From UBA5009 sp038043185 (lineage in GTDB: Bacteria > Bdellovibrionota > Bdellovibrionia > Bdellovibrionales > Bdellovibrionaceae), in contig JBBTCO010000009.1 in the NCBI GenBank assembly GCA_038043185.1, forward strand, positions 33,551 through 97,550: a stretch of 64,000 nt of DNA, read 5' to 3'. Within the stretch, counting starts at the first letter, position 1, and each line of letters begins with the position of its first letter. The notes under the pieces were generated by a model. That model was not told the origin of the DNA, did not search any database, and saw only the letters and a list, made by a program, of their open reading frames with translations. The position numbers and the translations under genes are program-made. Positions 25,389 to 33,910 of this stretch are shown piece by piece.

Positions 25389-26600
25389 TCAAGAATCGGT
25401 AACTCGTCTTAACACGAACGGGTAATTCACTTTTACAGTAACGCCACCTTGAGGTTTTGGAAATTTCCATGTTTTCAAGCGGTCACGGATACATGTTTCT
25501 GAAGGCTGATAATTCAAACTTGAATTGCCAACGTTGGCAGAGGTAACATAGCCCTCTGGTCCGATTAAGAATTTCATCGATACGCGACCAGATAATTTAG
25601 AATTTTTTTGCAGTCCCTTTTCGTAGCAAAAACGAACTTCACTTAAATGTCGTTGGATAACAGCGGCGATCTCGTTGCGATCTAAGCCACCTTCTGTCCA
25701 TACTTCATTTTCGATAGGTTCAAAAAAAGATCCTGCAGAGCCAGCCAATTTAATTTCGCCGTAGCCACCTTGGCCGCCGCCTTTTCCTTTTGTACCATAG
25801 CCGCCAGCGCCATCAGCGCGATTGCCTGTTCCAACTGGGGCAGCAAAAAGTCCCTTAGCATACACTGCTGTTTGTACTCCGCCACTGCCTTGATCTCCGC
25901 CACGTCCAGGACCACGAGAAGTACGAGCTTGATCTAAACGTAAGCCGCCTCGTTGACTTGAATTTTGAACATTACCTAAAACAGCGAGGGCACCAACTTG
26001 ATTGAGCTGCATGCTTTGTGATTTTTTACGAGCAAATTGATTTTTCACAATTTTCTTTACAATTTTTTGCGGTTGAACAGATCTGCTAATAACTTTAGCT
26101 TTTGCAACCGGCATTTCAGAAGGTTTGACAATTTTTAATGGTTCAGTTTTTTCGCGGTCAATCACTTGGATAACACGAAGCTCTTCTTTTTCTTCTGCTT
26201 TGCGATTCAAGAAAAAACTGAGAACTAAAATGACAGAAAGTAATGCTCCGCCAACCAAAGAGGTTTTTTTCAACAACATGACGAATTTTTCGCTATCGTC
26301 TTCAGGCAAATCTTGGTTTTCTTGTACATCTACGATCTCTTCAACAAGAGTCAATTCAGAATTCGTAAATGAAAGCTTATGACGTTTCTTTTGTGTTAAT
26401 TGATCTTTTTTCAAAGTTTCTAATAACTTATAGGCAATTTTATTCTTATCTAAAACGGATAAGTCAGAAACAACCTCCAAACGACGAGTGTCTTCGCGAA
26501 AAACGAAGTGAATAACTTCGGAATTACGAAGATCAGCTGGTAGTGCGCGAACCGCTTGACCCTGATTATTTTCTAGAAAGTAAATAGACTGGGTTTTCAT
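25389..26600 (-). CDS. TonB-like connector with AgmX/PglI C-terminal domain
   Basis: 403 residues. A cytoplasmic N-terminal domain of about 110 residues is followed by one membrane helix (LVGGALLSVILVLSFFLN), a basic/Pro linker, and a Gly-rich stretch at about 215-290. The C-terminal 100 residues (EIAAVIQRHLSEVRFCYEKGL…GRVSMKFLIGPEGYVTSANV…LKTWKFPKP) are the AgmX/PglI C-terminal domain, a TonB-like module. In Myxococcus, GltG and GltJ (AgmX) carry this domain and pass force from the AglRQS motor to the outer membrane. The zinc ribbon and GYF domains of GltJ are absent, so this is a simpler version. Confidence 0.85.
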   Translation of the reverse strand: MKTQSIYFLENNQGQAVRALPADLRNSEVIHFVFREDTRRLEVVSDLSVLDKNKIAYKLLETLKKDQLTQKKRHKLSFTNSELTLVEEIVDVQENQDLPEDDSEKFVMLLKKTSLVGGALLSVILVLSFFLNRKAEEKEELRVIQVIDREKTEPLKIVKPSEMPVAKAKVISRSVQPQKIVKKIVKNQFARKKSQSMQLNQVGALAVLGNVQNSSQRGGLRLDQARTSRGPGRGGDQGSGGVQTAVYAKGLFAAPVGTGNRADGAGGYGTKGKGGGQGGYGEIKLAGSAGSFFEPIENEVWTEGGLDRNEIAAVIQRHLSEVRFCYEKGLQKNSKLSGRVSMKFLIGPEGYVTSANVGNSSLNYQPSETCIRDRLKTWKFPKPQGGVTVKVNYPFVLRRVTDS

Positions 26601-26899
26601 TTTGTGTCCCTGTATGATTTTGTTTTTTCAATGCGATCGTCGAAATTTTTTCGAACTCCAATAAGCGCATCGATATTTTTTTCATTTTCAACAGTTGATA
26701 CGGATTCAAAAGGCATTTGGTACTGACCATTCACCATTTGGTCTCCGAATTGAGCATCGGTAGTCAGCTTAGTTGCTGACGAAGCTTTTGATGCAGCATC
26801 TGCTTTTGCAGGCGCAGCTTTAACTGCCTTTTTTGCTGCTAAAACTTCATTTGCATAAAGTGATAACAAAAGTGTTAATAAAACGAATCCGATTTTCAA
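26597..26899 (-). CDS. Small exported protein of the gliding-type operon
   Basis: 100 residues with a signal peptide ending NEVLAA, then an Ala/Lys-rich stretch and a short conserved-looking C-terminus (QFGDQMVNGQYQMPFESVSTV, then a helix to the end). No family is recognised. The ATG overlaps the stop of the 990-residue TPR gene, and its own stop overlaps the start of the connector gene (ATGA in both cases). The overlaps support a real, translationally coupled gene. Confidence 0.7.
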   Translation of the reverse strand: MKIGFVLLTLLLSLYANEVLAAKKAVKAAPAKADAASKASSATKLTTDAQFGDQMVNGQYQMPFESVSTVENEKNIDALIGVRKNFDDRIEKTKSYRDTK

Positions 26900-29868
26900 T
26901 TTGTACCTCGCTTAACAACGTTCAATCGTTGTTCTAAGTAAGCAACAAAGGCGCCACTTCCGAGTGCTTTTTGTGCTGACATAAAATCTTCTAAGTCCTT
27001 GGAACTAAACGGATTGTCAATTACCCTTTGTTGAAGCTTTTCAGCCTCAGACGCCACTTTGTGTCGCTCTCGAGTAAAATTTATAAAGGGATCATCGGTG
27101 AATCCTAAAAGACCAGCACTTCGTCGAAGATGCTCGAGTTCAAGCCAAGCTAAACGCGATCCAGGTTTATCTGTTTGCACAGAAAGTTCATAAATGTCTT
27201 TGAACAAGGATTGCGCGATTGAATCTTGAAGTAACTGTACTGCACGCAAACGAACTGATTCTGATTTAGCTAAGAATGGGCGGACTTTTTGTTGTATTTG
27301 ATCCTGATAAAACTTCTTTTGACTCGCATTGAGTTTTTTTGGCGTTGGTAAAGCTAATATATCCTGAGCAATAATTCGATTTTCATTGGAAACATGGGCC
27401 AAAGCCACCAACTGAAGGGTGTTGTCCTTACGTTGAATGTACTTTTGGGCTCTTTTGTCCAAAGCCGTTAATAGTTTTATTTTTAAGGCCAAGTTTCTTT
27501 GTAAAGTTTTTTCGTTGCTTGTGTTCACATGAACTTTTTTAATACTCAACAACTGTTGAGTGAAGTCTGAGATTTCCAAGGAACGACTTAAAAGAGCTAA
27601 CTCAAAGCTTCGGTTATTTCTTGTATTGGCAATAATCCTTCTTGCTAAAGAAAAATCACGGGATTTTTCATAAGCCAAGAGACCAGCAGACAAATAAAGC
27701 CCTTGGTTTGTTTTTAACTGAGCCCCTTGCTTGATAAAGGCTTTATGAGGATCGTTCGAAAATAAAATTAACTGATGGATTGCATACTGTCTTTTGGAAA
27801 TGCTTTTTGAAACAGCTAAAAATTCTTGATAATACGCACTTGGATTTTTCTTCATTAATTCCGAAAGAAGTGCCAGTTTAAAATAATATTCCGGCAATTC
27901 AGCACGAGAAGGCTTAACCTGTTTTAAAACAGTAAGGGCGGTGTTGAAATCCATTTTCATTTCATAAACCCAAGCTTTTTGTGTCAAAGCACTGTTAATT
28001 TCAGCCTGAGTAAATCTTTTCTCGCGGGCAATGTCATCCGCGGCAACAGAAATCATTTCTGCATTCTTTAATTTTAACGCCAATGCCAGTTTGTTTTTCA
28101 ACAAAACTTTCTTTTGTTCAAAAGGCCAGCTGTCGGTCGCTAAGCTATTGAGTTTTCTCCATTGAGATTCCAGTTCGCCATTTTTTTCTTCTTTATTATT
28201 AATAACTTTTGCCGACTGATTTAAAATTGATTTTCTATTGATGTTTGAAAAATAATTTTGTCGTGATTTAAAAATTTCAGCAAATTGAGCAGATATTTTT
28301 TCGATATCATCTTCACGTTTAAGAAGAACTAAAGCATCAAGGCACAATTCAGATGATTTTTCTCGAAGCGATGCAGGAGCTTCACTGTCTTTAGCCAGTT
28401 CATAAAACAAATTTGAGGCTTTTTCATGTTGATTTGCACTGTAATAAGTTTGTGCAATTTGATATCTGACTTCAAAGCGTTTTGCGCCACGCGAATTTAA
28501 ATTTAAATACAAATTGTAGGCTTCAAGTTTAGGCTCAGTTTGATTAAGGCTTTCTGCGGCTTCGATAGCACCAAGCAATGAACCTTCCAAAATACGTTGT
28601 CCCTTAGGAGTTTTTAATTTCTCGCGATCTTCAGAAATAATGGTCGCTGAAGATTTAAACAATTGGAAAGCCGAGCTGTACATTTTTTTCTTTAAAGCGG
28701 CGTGTCCAGCCCATGAGCTCATCTCGTCATCTTTAAAAGCGTCGTTGTATTTTTGGAAACCCAAGATAAGTTCAGAGGAAGGAATTCTTCTCTCGGCATT
28801 TCCCCAATCTGTTAAGATTTTTCGTAGGTTTTGCTGACCAATCGCACATTCAGGATTTTTAGGACATGCGCTGTTCTTAAGTAATAAAAGTGAGTTATTA
28901 ATTTCATGAAGTAACTGAGGTTTAAGTCCCAAATCATATTGTATTTTTGTAATACGGATTTGACCTTCAAGCTGATCTTCAAAAGTCAGATTTTGTTTTC
29001 CCACACGCTTCCAAACAGCGATAGCACTTTTCTTTTTACCAGTTCGATCCAGTTCGGTAGCTAGATAAATTAAGTTTTTTTGTCTGGCGCCTTCAGGGCT
29101 TAATTTGAATAAAGATTCGATATCCGCTTCACTCACATCATTTGATGAAAGAAAAGTGGCTAAGTCTCTGGAAACTTCTTCTTTAAATGAATTGTCAATC
29201 TCACCCGCTCTTGTGACAAAGAGGTGGGGACTGCTTAGAAGTAAAATTAACTGATCCTTGGCTAATTCTGTACGACCTGAGTTGTAAGAACACCAAGCAA
29301 TACGGTAAGCAGCATAGGATTTTCGTGGGTTTGCTTTCAAAGCTAAGGACTCTTTTAATATTTTTTCAGAGGCAGCATATTCGCCGCGATAGAACCAAAT
29401 ATCACCTAACTGAACCATAGCTTGCGCCAAAGTCAGTTCATCAACCGATTTTGGATGACGGACGATATTGTTGTAAATTTTAATCGCTTGTTCTGGTTCT
29501 GAAGTCAGATTGTAAAGATGGGCTGTTTGTAAAAGAGCATGATTTTTTTGATCGTCTTTTAAAGTAGAAAGAATTTTTTTATAAATTGTGATCGCTTTTT
29601 TTCGGTCAGAATTAATTTGTTTCTTATTGAGTTGTTCTCCGCGCCCTTCGCTTTCTAAGGAAAGTAATCGAGAACGTTCCGAATAAAGATCAGCAAGACG
29701 ATAAAATAATTGTGATTGCTGAAGCATTGAGTCTGTTTTGTCGTTGGCAACAACAGACTCGAGTTTGCTAATAAGGGAATCATGGGTTTTGATATCCATT
29801 TTTTCAGCTGCATGAGCTGAAATCCCAAAAGCGATTGATAGTATGTAAAAAACTAATCTGTTTATCAT
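26896..29868 (-). CDS. Large TPR protein of the gliding-type operon
   Basis: 990 residues: a signal peptide (MINRLVFYILSIAFGISAHA) and then helical repeats over nearly the whole length, with recognisable TPR units such as AQAMVQLGDIWFYRGEYAAS, RYQIAQTYYSANQHEKAS and KAWVYEMKMDFNTALTVLKQ. It is probably a periplasmic scaffold. In Myxococcus gliding clusters, periplasmic TPR proteins (GltE type) have a comparable place, although much of this protein's length is unlike them. It starts 8 bases after the second ExbD gene and overlaps the next by four. Confidence 0.8.
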   Translation of the reverse strand: MINRLVFYILSIAFGISAHAAEKMDIKTHDSLISKLESVVANDKTDSMLQQSQLFYRLADLYSERSRLLSLESEGRGEQLNKKQINSDRKKAITIYKKILSTLKDDQKNHALLQTAHLYNLTSEPEQAIKIYNNIVRHPKSVDELTLAQAMVQLGDIWFYRGEYAASEKILKESLALKANPRKSYAAYRIAWCSYNSGRTELAKDQLILLLSSPHLFVTRAGEIDNSFKEEVSRDLATFLSSNDVSEADIESLFKLSPEGARQKNLIYLATELDRTGKKKSAIAVWKRVGKQNLTFEDQLEGQIRITKIQYDLGLKPQLLHEINNSLLLLKNSACPKNPECAIGQQNLRKILTDWGNAERRIPSSELILGFQKYNDAFKDDEMSSWAGHAALKKKMYSSAFQLFKSSATIISEDREKLKTPKGQRILEGSLLGAIEAAESLNQTEPKLEAYNLYLNLNSRGAKRFEVRYQIAQTYYSANQHEKASNLFYELAKDSEAPASLREKSSELCLDALVLLKREDDIEKISAQFAEIFKSRQNYFSNINRKSILNQSAKVINNKEEKNGELESQWRKLNSLATDSWPFEQKKVLLKNKLALALKLKNAEMISVAADDIAREKRFTQAEINSALTQKAWVYEMKMDFNTALTVLKQVKPSRAELPEYYFKLALLSELMKKNPSAYYQEFLAVSKSISKRQYAIHQLILFSNDPHKAFIKQGAQLKTNQGLYLSAGLLAYEKSRDFSLARRIIANTRNNRSFELALLSRSLEISDFTQQLLSIKKVHVNTSNEKTLQRNLALKIKLLTALDKRAQKYIQRKDNTLQLVALAHVSNENRIIAQDILALPTPKKLNASQKKFYQDQIQQKVRPFLAKSESVRLRAVQLLQDSIAQSLFKDIYELSVQTDKPGSRLAWLELEHLRRSAGLLGFTDDPFINFTRERHKVASEAEKLQQRVIDNPFSSKDLEDFMSAQKALGSGAFVAYLEQRLNVVKRGTN

Positions 29869-29876
29869 ATTTACTC

Positions 29877-30359
29877 TTAACGTCCTGGTAGGACTGCAAA
29901 CATATATTTTTCAAAACCAGCAATGCCCGCTGCACGTAAAATTGCACTTACTGCAGAAAAATCGGATTGTCGGTCAGCTTGAATAATGATTGAGTTTTTA
30001 TTAAGTCCAGTTGCTTTTGCTTCGACCAAAGCTTTTGTCAGAAGGTCTGCAGTTGAGATCTTTTTTTCATCAACAGTAAAACCGTCTTTCTCGAGACGAA
30101 CAACCAATCCTTGATCCATTAAATCGCTTTGTCGCGACATTGGAAGAACCATCTCCTTACCAATTTGGATATTTTGCAATTGACCGTTCATGTTCGAAAG
30201 CAAAAAGATGACTAAGATACAGAAGGCATCAATCAAAGTCGTTAGGTTCAAAGAAAAAATTAAGTTTTTTCTTTTTCCACCACCACCGGCAGCATGAACT
30301 CGTTTTTGCTGTAAGAGTGGACTTCGTTCGGCCTGTCTTTTTATAATACTTTGTTTCAT
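29877..30359 (-). CDS. TolR/ExbD-family motor protein (second)
   Basis: 160 residues with one membrane helix near 35-55 (LTTLIDAFCILVIFLLSN), including the Asp that carries protons in this family, and a periplasmic TolR/ExbD domain (VVRLEKDGFTVDEKKIS…SIIIQADRQSDFSAVSAILRAAGIAG). The N-terminus is basic. It acts with the TolQ-type protein as stator of a proton-driven motor. One ExbB plus two ExbD is the AglR-AglQ-AglS arrangement. AGAGGCTGAGT precedes the ATG. Confidence 0.92.
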   Translation of the reverse strand: MKQSIIKRQAERSPLLQQKRVHAAGGGGKRKNLIFSLNLTTLIDAFCILVIFLLSNMNGQLQNIQIGKEMVLPMSRQSDLMDQGLVVRLEKDGFTVDEKKISTADLLTKALVEAKATGLNKNSIIIQADRQSDFSAVSAILRAAGIAGFEKYMFAVLPGR

Positions 30360-30368
30360 ACTCAGCCT

Positions 30369-30824
30369 CTAAATCGGTGAAAGACCGATGTCTTTCACTC
30401 CATTTTGTTTTAATACGTCCATTAACTGTATGACTTGATCGTACTTAGTGCTTTTCGTCGGCAAAATATGTGCAGTGACGATTTTTTCATTGGATGCAGA
30501 AAGAATCATCGAAGTGATTTTCCTAATGTCCAATTGCCCTTTAAAGTTTGTGATCGAAAATTGTCGATCTGCTTTTTTAGTCGATTTGATCGTCAAACTA
30601 ATATTGTTAGACGCATCGACAGAAAGCCAGAAGCTGGAAGTTTGAGTCGTTTCGGCGACGCTTTGACCGCCGATAGACTGTTTTGTTTCCAGTGCTTTCA
30701 CTTCAACCCAAACGACGGTCATCAAAAGAAAGCAAATACACACTGCTAAGATATCAAACACCGGCATCAAATTGAGCTCGAAGTTTAAATCTTTTTTACC
30801 ATTGGGACCTTGTGCGATAGCCAT
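30369..30824 (-). CDS. TolR/ExbD-family motor protein (first)
   Basis: 151 residues. One membrane helix near 18-38 contains the proton-carrying Asp (LMPVFDILAVCICFLLMTVVW). A periplasmic domain follows (FWLSVDASNNISLTI…AHILPTKSTKYDQVIQLMDVLKQNGVKDIGLSPI). It is clearly related to, but diverged from, the second copy. It lies 35 bases after the TolQ-type gene. The pair probably forms a hetero-dimer inside a TolQ-type pentamer. Confidence 0.92.
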   Translation of the reverse strand: MAIAQGPNGKKDLNFELNLMPVFDILAVCICFLLMTVVWVEVKALETKQSIGGQSVAETTQTSSFWLSVDASNNISLTIKSTKKADRQFSITNFKGQLDIRKITSMILSASNEKIVTAHILPTKSTKYDQVIQLMDVLKQNGVKDIGLSPI

Positions 30825-30859
30825 ACGTTCCTCGTGTTCTCAAAAGTTTATACGCGCGA

Positions 30860-31549
30860 TTAAAGAGTAATCTCTTTTGCTCGTGAAGCTTTTCTATTCA
30901 TTGGTTCATAGCTGTATGTAAGCCAGTTAAAAACCATCAAAGCCGATTGATTCATGTCATCGCTTAATGAATTTGCACGATTTTGTAGAACGGCAAACAT
31001 CACAAGAGCAGGAATCGCAACTAATAATCCATAAGCTGTTGCATACATCGCCATCGAGATACCTTGAGAAAGCAAAGCTGCTTTTTCCATGGCATTAACA
31101 TTAGCAACTGCAGAGAAAGAATCGATCAAACCAATGATTGTTCCAAGAAGACCAGCCAAAGTTCCGATATTTCCAATTGCAGCTAAAAATCCTGTGCGTT
31201 TTTCTAATACAGAAGATTCAGATAAAAGAACTTCGTCCATTTTAGATTGGATCTCGTCACTACCACCACGATTTTGCGCAGCTAAAGCTCCGGCAAGAAT
31301 TGTTTTAGCAGTGGAGTTTCCTTTTTTAGCCAAAGACTGAGCCTTGCTGATAGCCTGCTCAAGGCGTCCTTTTTTAATATCCTCTTCAAATTCACGAGCA
31401 ATTTTTTTGCTATTTGCTGTGCGAGCAACATAGAGAGCAAAAACCCGCTCAAGGATAATAGCTATTGATACAATTTGTCCTGCGAATATAATCCACATAA
31501 CAAATCCACCGTGACCGAAAGCCTGAATAATGTTTGACAGAAATGACAT
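30860..31549 (-). CDS. TolQ/ExbB (MotA-type) proton-channel protein
   Basis: 229 residues from 31549. An upstream in-frame start (31615) is rejected because AGAGGTTGTT precedes the 31549 ATG. Three membrane segments: about 14-33 (FVMWIIFAGQIVSIAIILERV), 110-135 (IGNIGTLAGLLGTIIGLIDSF, the TolQ/ExbB signature) and 150-175 (YATAYGLLVAIPALVMFAVL). It forms the ring around the ExbD proteins and powers the operon's envelope machine. It is the first gene of the 10-kb operon, closest to AglR in context. Confidence 0.92.
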   Translation of the reverse strand: MSFLSNIIQAFGHGGFVMWIIFAGQIVSIAIILERVFALYVARTANSKKIAREFEEDIKKGRLEQAISKAQSLAKKGNSTAKTILAGALAAQNRGGSDEIQSKMDEVLLSESSVLEKRTGFLAAIGNIGTLAGLLGTIIGLIDSFSAVANVNAMEKAALLSQGISMAMYATAYGLLVAIPALVMFAVLQNRANSLSDDMNQSALMVFNWLTYSYEPMNRKASRAKEITL

Positions 31550-31706
31550 AACAACCTCTTTTTCTTTTATAGTTTTCGAGATCAGAAATCTCGTATTCGG
31601 GGGTCTAACTAGCAAGGTCGGTGCCGGAGCTTCATTGGCCGTTCTATTTCATTTGAGTAGTCATTTTAAATTAAATTAGATCTAATCGATTTGAGACTGA
31701 CGAAAT

Positions 31707-31723
31707 TTGTTACAGTGTAACAA
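31707..31723. promoter_or_regulatory. Perfect dyad TTGTTAC-AGT-GTAACAA before the motor operon
   Basis: TTGTTACAGTGTAACAA is a perfect inverted repeat of seven bases each side of a 3-bp centre. It lies 158 bases before the TolQ-type start, in the 248-bp gap that must hold the operon promoter. A regulator site is a reasonable inference. There is no T-tract, so it is not a terminator. Confidence 0.4.
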
Positions 31724-31797
31724 TCTTTGATAGGGTTTTAAATTTTTGAGCATGAAATAAATACACGATAGCACTAAGATATTCGGCTAAAAAGTAG

Positions 31798-32736
31798 TCA
31801 GGATTTTTTCTTCGCCGAAAAGAAAACCTTCGGGGACTTTTTCATTTCGTCAATTGCATGTTTGATTTTAAGATGGATGGGATCCTTTTGCTCGGCTTGC
31901 CGGCCAAAGAGATACAACTGATGGAACCAAAAACCTCGATCTGAAGAAATGGTTGTGACAAGTCCGCGGTTCATTTCTTCGGCCATATAGGGCGCTGGCA
32001 AAAAAGCGTATCCCACGCCGTCGACCACAGCCCTTGCCACGACCGAGATCAAATCGCTCTCGAATACAATCGAGCTCTTAGCTCCAATTTTTTGCAAAAA
32101 CTGATCGGTTTCATGTCTTAATTTTAGTTTTTCAGACGGAAGGGCAATTCCTAGGTTGGTTTTCTTAAGCCACTCTCGAATGGGCTCACGATGTTCATTT
32201 GATTTTTTGGTACCTGAAGCGACAAAGAGGGCCACAGGCATCCTGACTTCCGACAAGGGATATAAATCCACTTCATGAGCCGTACTATTGCTGAAGAGTA
32301 AATCAATCTTATGAGTTTTAAGTTGTTCAATCAGTTCTAATTTTTCGCCCGAGGTCACTCGCAATTGAAAATTTTCTGAAATTGAAAAGCTTTGCACCTG
32401 GGCGCTTAAATCCGCGATGAAATTATGATCAATTTGTTCGGTGATGCCGACCCGTAAAATGCGTGTCAGCTTTTGTGACTGACCTCGTAAAAAATTTTCC
32501 ATATCCGCTGCGGCATCAAAAATTCTTTGGGAATACCTAAATAAAATTTGTCCTTCAGAAGAAAGTCTGATTTCTCGACCCACGCGAATAAAAAGTTTCC
32601 GACTTAAATTCGCTTCTAACGCCTTGATTTGAGCCGAAAGAGAAGGTTGCTGCAAAGATAAAAACTCTGCTGCCCGCGTTACGCTTTGGTGTCGAGCCAC
32701 CTGATAAAAGTAATATAAATGATTATAATTAAGCAT
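31798..32736 (-). CDS. LysR-family transcriptional regulator (NhaR-like)
   Basis: 312 residues. The N-terminal winged helix (MLNYNHLYYFYQVARHQSVT, RAAEFLSLQQPSLSAQIKALE) and substrate-binding domain from about 90 are typical. The HLYYFYQVAR start resembles NhaR among LysR proteins. It is divergent from the HPF-like gene, with 81 bases between the starts, so it may control that gene. The inducer is unknown. AGGAAAAATCT precedes the ATG. Confidence 0.88.
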   Translation of the reverse strand: MLNYNHLYYFYQVARHQSVTRAAEFLSLQQPSLSAQIKALEANLSRKLFIRVGREIRLSSEGQILFRYSQRIFDAAADMENFLRGQSQKLTRILRVGITEQIDHNFIADLSAQVQSFSISENFQLRVTSGEKLELIEQLKTHKIDLLFSNSTAHEVDLYPLSEVRMPVALFVASGTKKSNEHREPIREWLKKTNLGIALPSEKLKLRHETDQFLQKIGAKSSIVFESDLISVVARAVVDGVGYAFLPAPYMAEEMNRGLVTTISSDRGFWFHQLYLFGRQAEQKDPIHLKIKHAIDEMKKSPKVFFSAKKKS

Positions 32737-32817
32737 AGATTTTTCCTATGTATTTCATACTAATTATATATTTTTATTTTTGTTTGTCTAGCCTAATAAT
32801 CTTTTCAGGAGGACATC

Positions 32818-33189
32818 ATGAGCACAGAGATACTAGTGAAAGATTTTGAAACTACGGAAAGTTTGGAAACTTATCTGAATGGTTATGCGGAAAGTGTTGT
32901 TGAAAATGTTTTTCCTCAGAATCATGGTTATACACTGAAGGTAACGGTTGGAGAGAATTCCCATCGTAATCAAGGTCGTAAACCCAATTTTGAATGCTCG
33001 ATTCATCTCAGGTTTTATGGATTTAAAAAGGTTTATAAGGTCACCAAGCAAGGACCAGATTTTTATGCTGTTGTGAATGACACTGGTCTGGCCTTAAAAA
33101 AGATTTTGCGACGTCGACATAATTTATTTTCACATTATGACCGATTAAGGCTACCTGCAGTATTTTCTGAAAAACCACAGGCGTCCTAA
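32818..33189 (+). CDS. HPF/RaiA-like ribosome-associated protein
   Basis: 123 residues with the short alpha/beta layout of the ribosome-hibernation (sigma-54 modulation) fold: strands LKVTVGEN and FECSIHLRF, then YAVVNDTGLALKKILRRRHN, a helix rich in basic residues. The C-terminus carries extra basic residues for RNA contact. The family binds the 30S decoding region in slow growth. Sequence similarity is modest, so the role is likely but not certain. A strong CAGGAGG precedes the ATG. Confidence 0.65.
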   Translation: MSTEILVKDFETTESLETYLNGYAESVVENVFPQNHGYTLKVTVGENSHRNQGRKPNFECSIHLRFYGFKKVYKVTKQGPDFYAVVNDTGLALKKILRRRHNLFSHYDRLRLPAVFSEKPQAS

Positions 33190-33282
33190 GCTTCCAAATA
33201 AACATAGGCCCTAATTTGGCTTCCTGGACTTGTAGGGGATGGTGAAAAAGAGCATTCTCGTAGAACTTTACGAGGAGGTATT

Positions 33283-33891
33283 GTGAAACTTTATTATAGC
33301 CCAGGAGCCTGCTCTATGGCTTCGCACATGGTTCTGAATGAAATGGGGATTAAATTTGATCTTGAACAGGTCACTCTCAGTACACACACAACAAAATCAG
33401 GTTCAGATTATTATAAGATCAATCCCAAAGGTTACGTTCCCGCTCTGACAATGAGCAATGGTGAGCTCTTAACCGAAGTATCCGTAGTTCTGCAATATCT
33501 TGCCGATCAAAAGCCAGAGATTAATTTGATTCCTAAGGCGGGCACTTTAGAGCGTTATCGCTGTCAGGAATGGCTGACCTTTGTTTCGACTGAACTTCAT
33601 AAAAATTTCAGTCCTTTATTTCGCGAGACAACTCCAGAGGAAACTCGTACGAGTATAAAAAACACTCTTGCAAAAAGATTTGAACTTTTAACAACGCATT
33701 TAAAAACGAACCATTTTTTAATGGGTGCTCAATACACAGTCGCGGATGCTTATCTTTTCACCATTTTACGTTGGAGCCATCATCTTAAGGTGGATTTAAC
33801 TCCTTACCCAGCCCTTATGGGATATGTGGAGCGAGTAAAAGCTCGTCCAGCGACAATGGTGACGTTAAAAAACGAAGGACTTTTGAAATAG
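33283..33891 (+). CDS. gstA: Glutathione S-transferase
   Basis: 202 residues. The N-terminal thioredoxin-like domain starts MKLYYSPGACSMASHMVLNE, the hallmark of beta-class bacterial GstA, with the Cys/Ser region for glutathione. Residues TEVSVVLQYLAD form the glutathione-contacting motif. The all-helical C-terminal domain follows (FLMGAQYTVADAYLFTILRW). It should conjugate or reduce electrophiles with glutathione in the cytoplasm. The start is GTG, preceded by a strong GAGGAGG. It is followed 19 bases later by the ABC-F gene. Confidence 0.9.
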   Translation: MKLYYSPGACSMASHMVLNEMGIKFDLEQVTLSTHTTKSGSDYYKINPKGYVPALTMSNGELLTEVSVVLQYLADQKPEINLIPKAGTLERYRCQEWLTFVSTELHKNFSPLFRETTPEETRTSIKNTLAKRFELLTTHLKTNHFLMGAQYTVADAYLFTILRWSHHLKVDLTPYPALMGYVERVKARPATMVTLKNEGLLK

Positions 33892-33910
33892 CTTCGTGTA
33901 ACTTCGAAAA

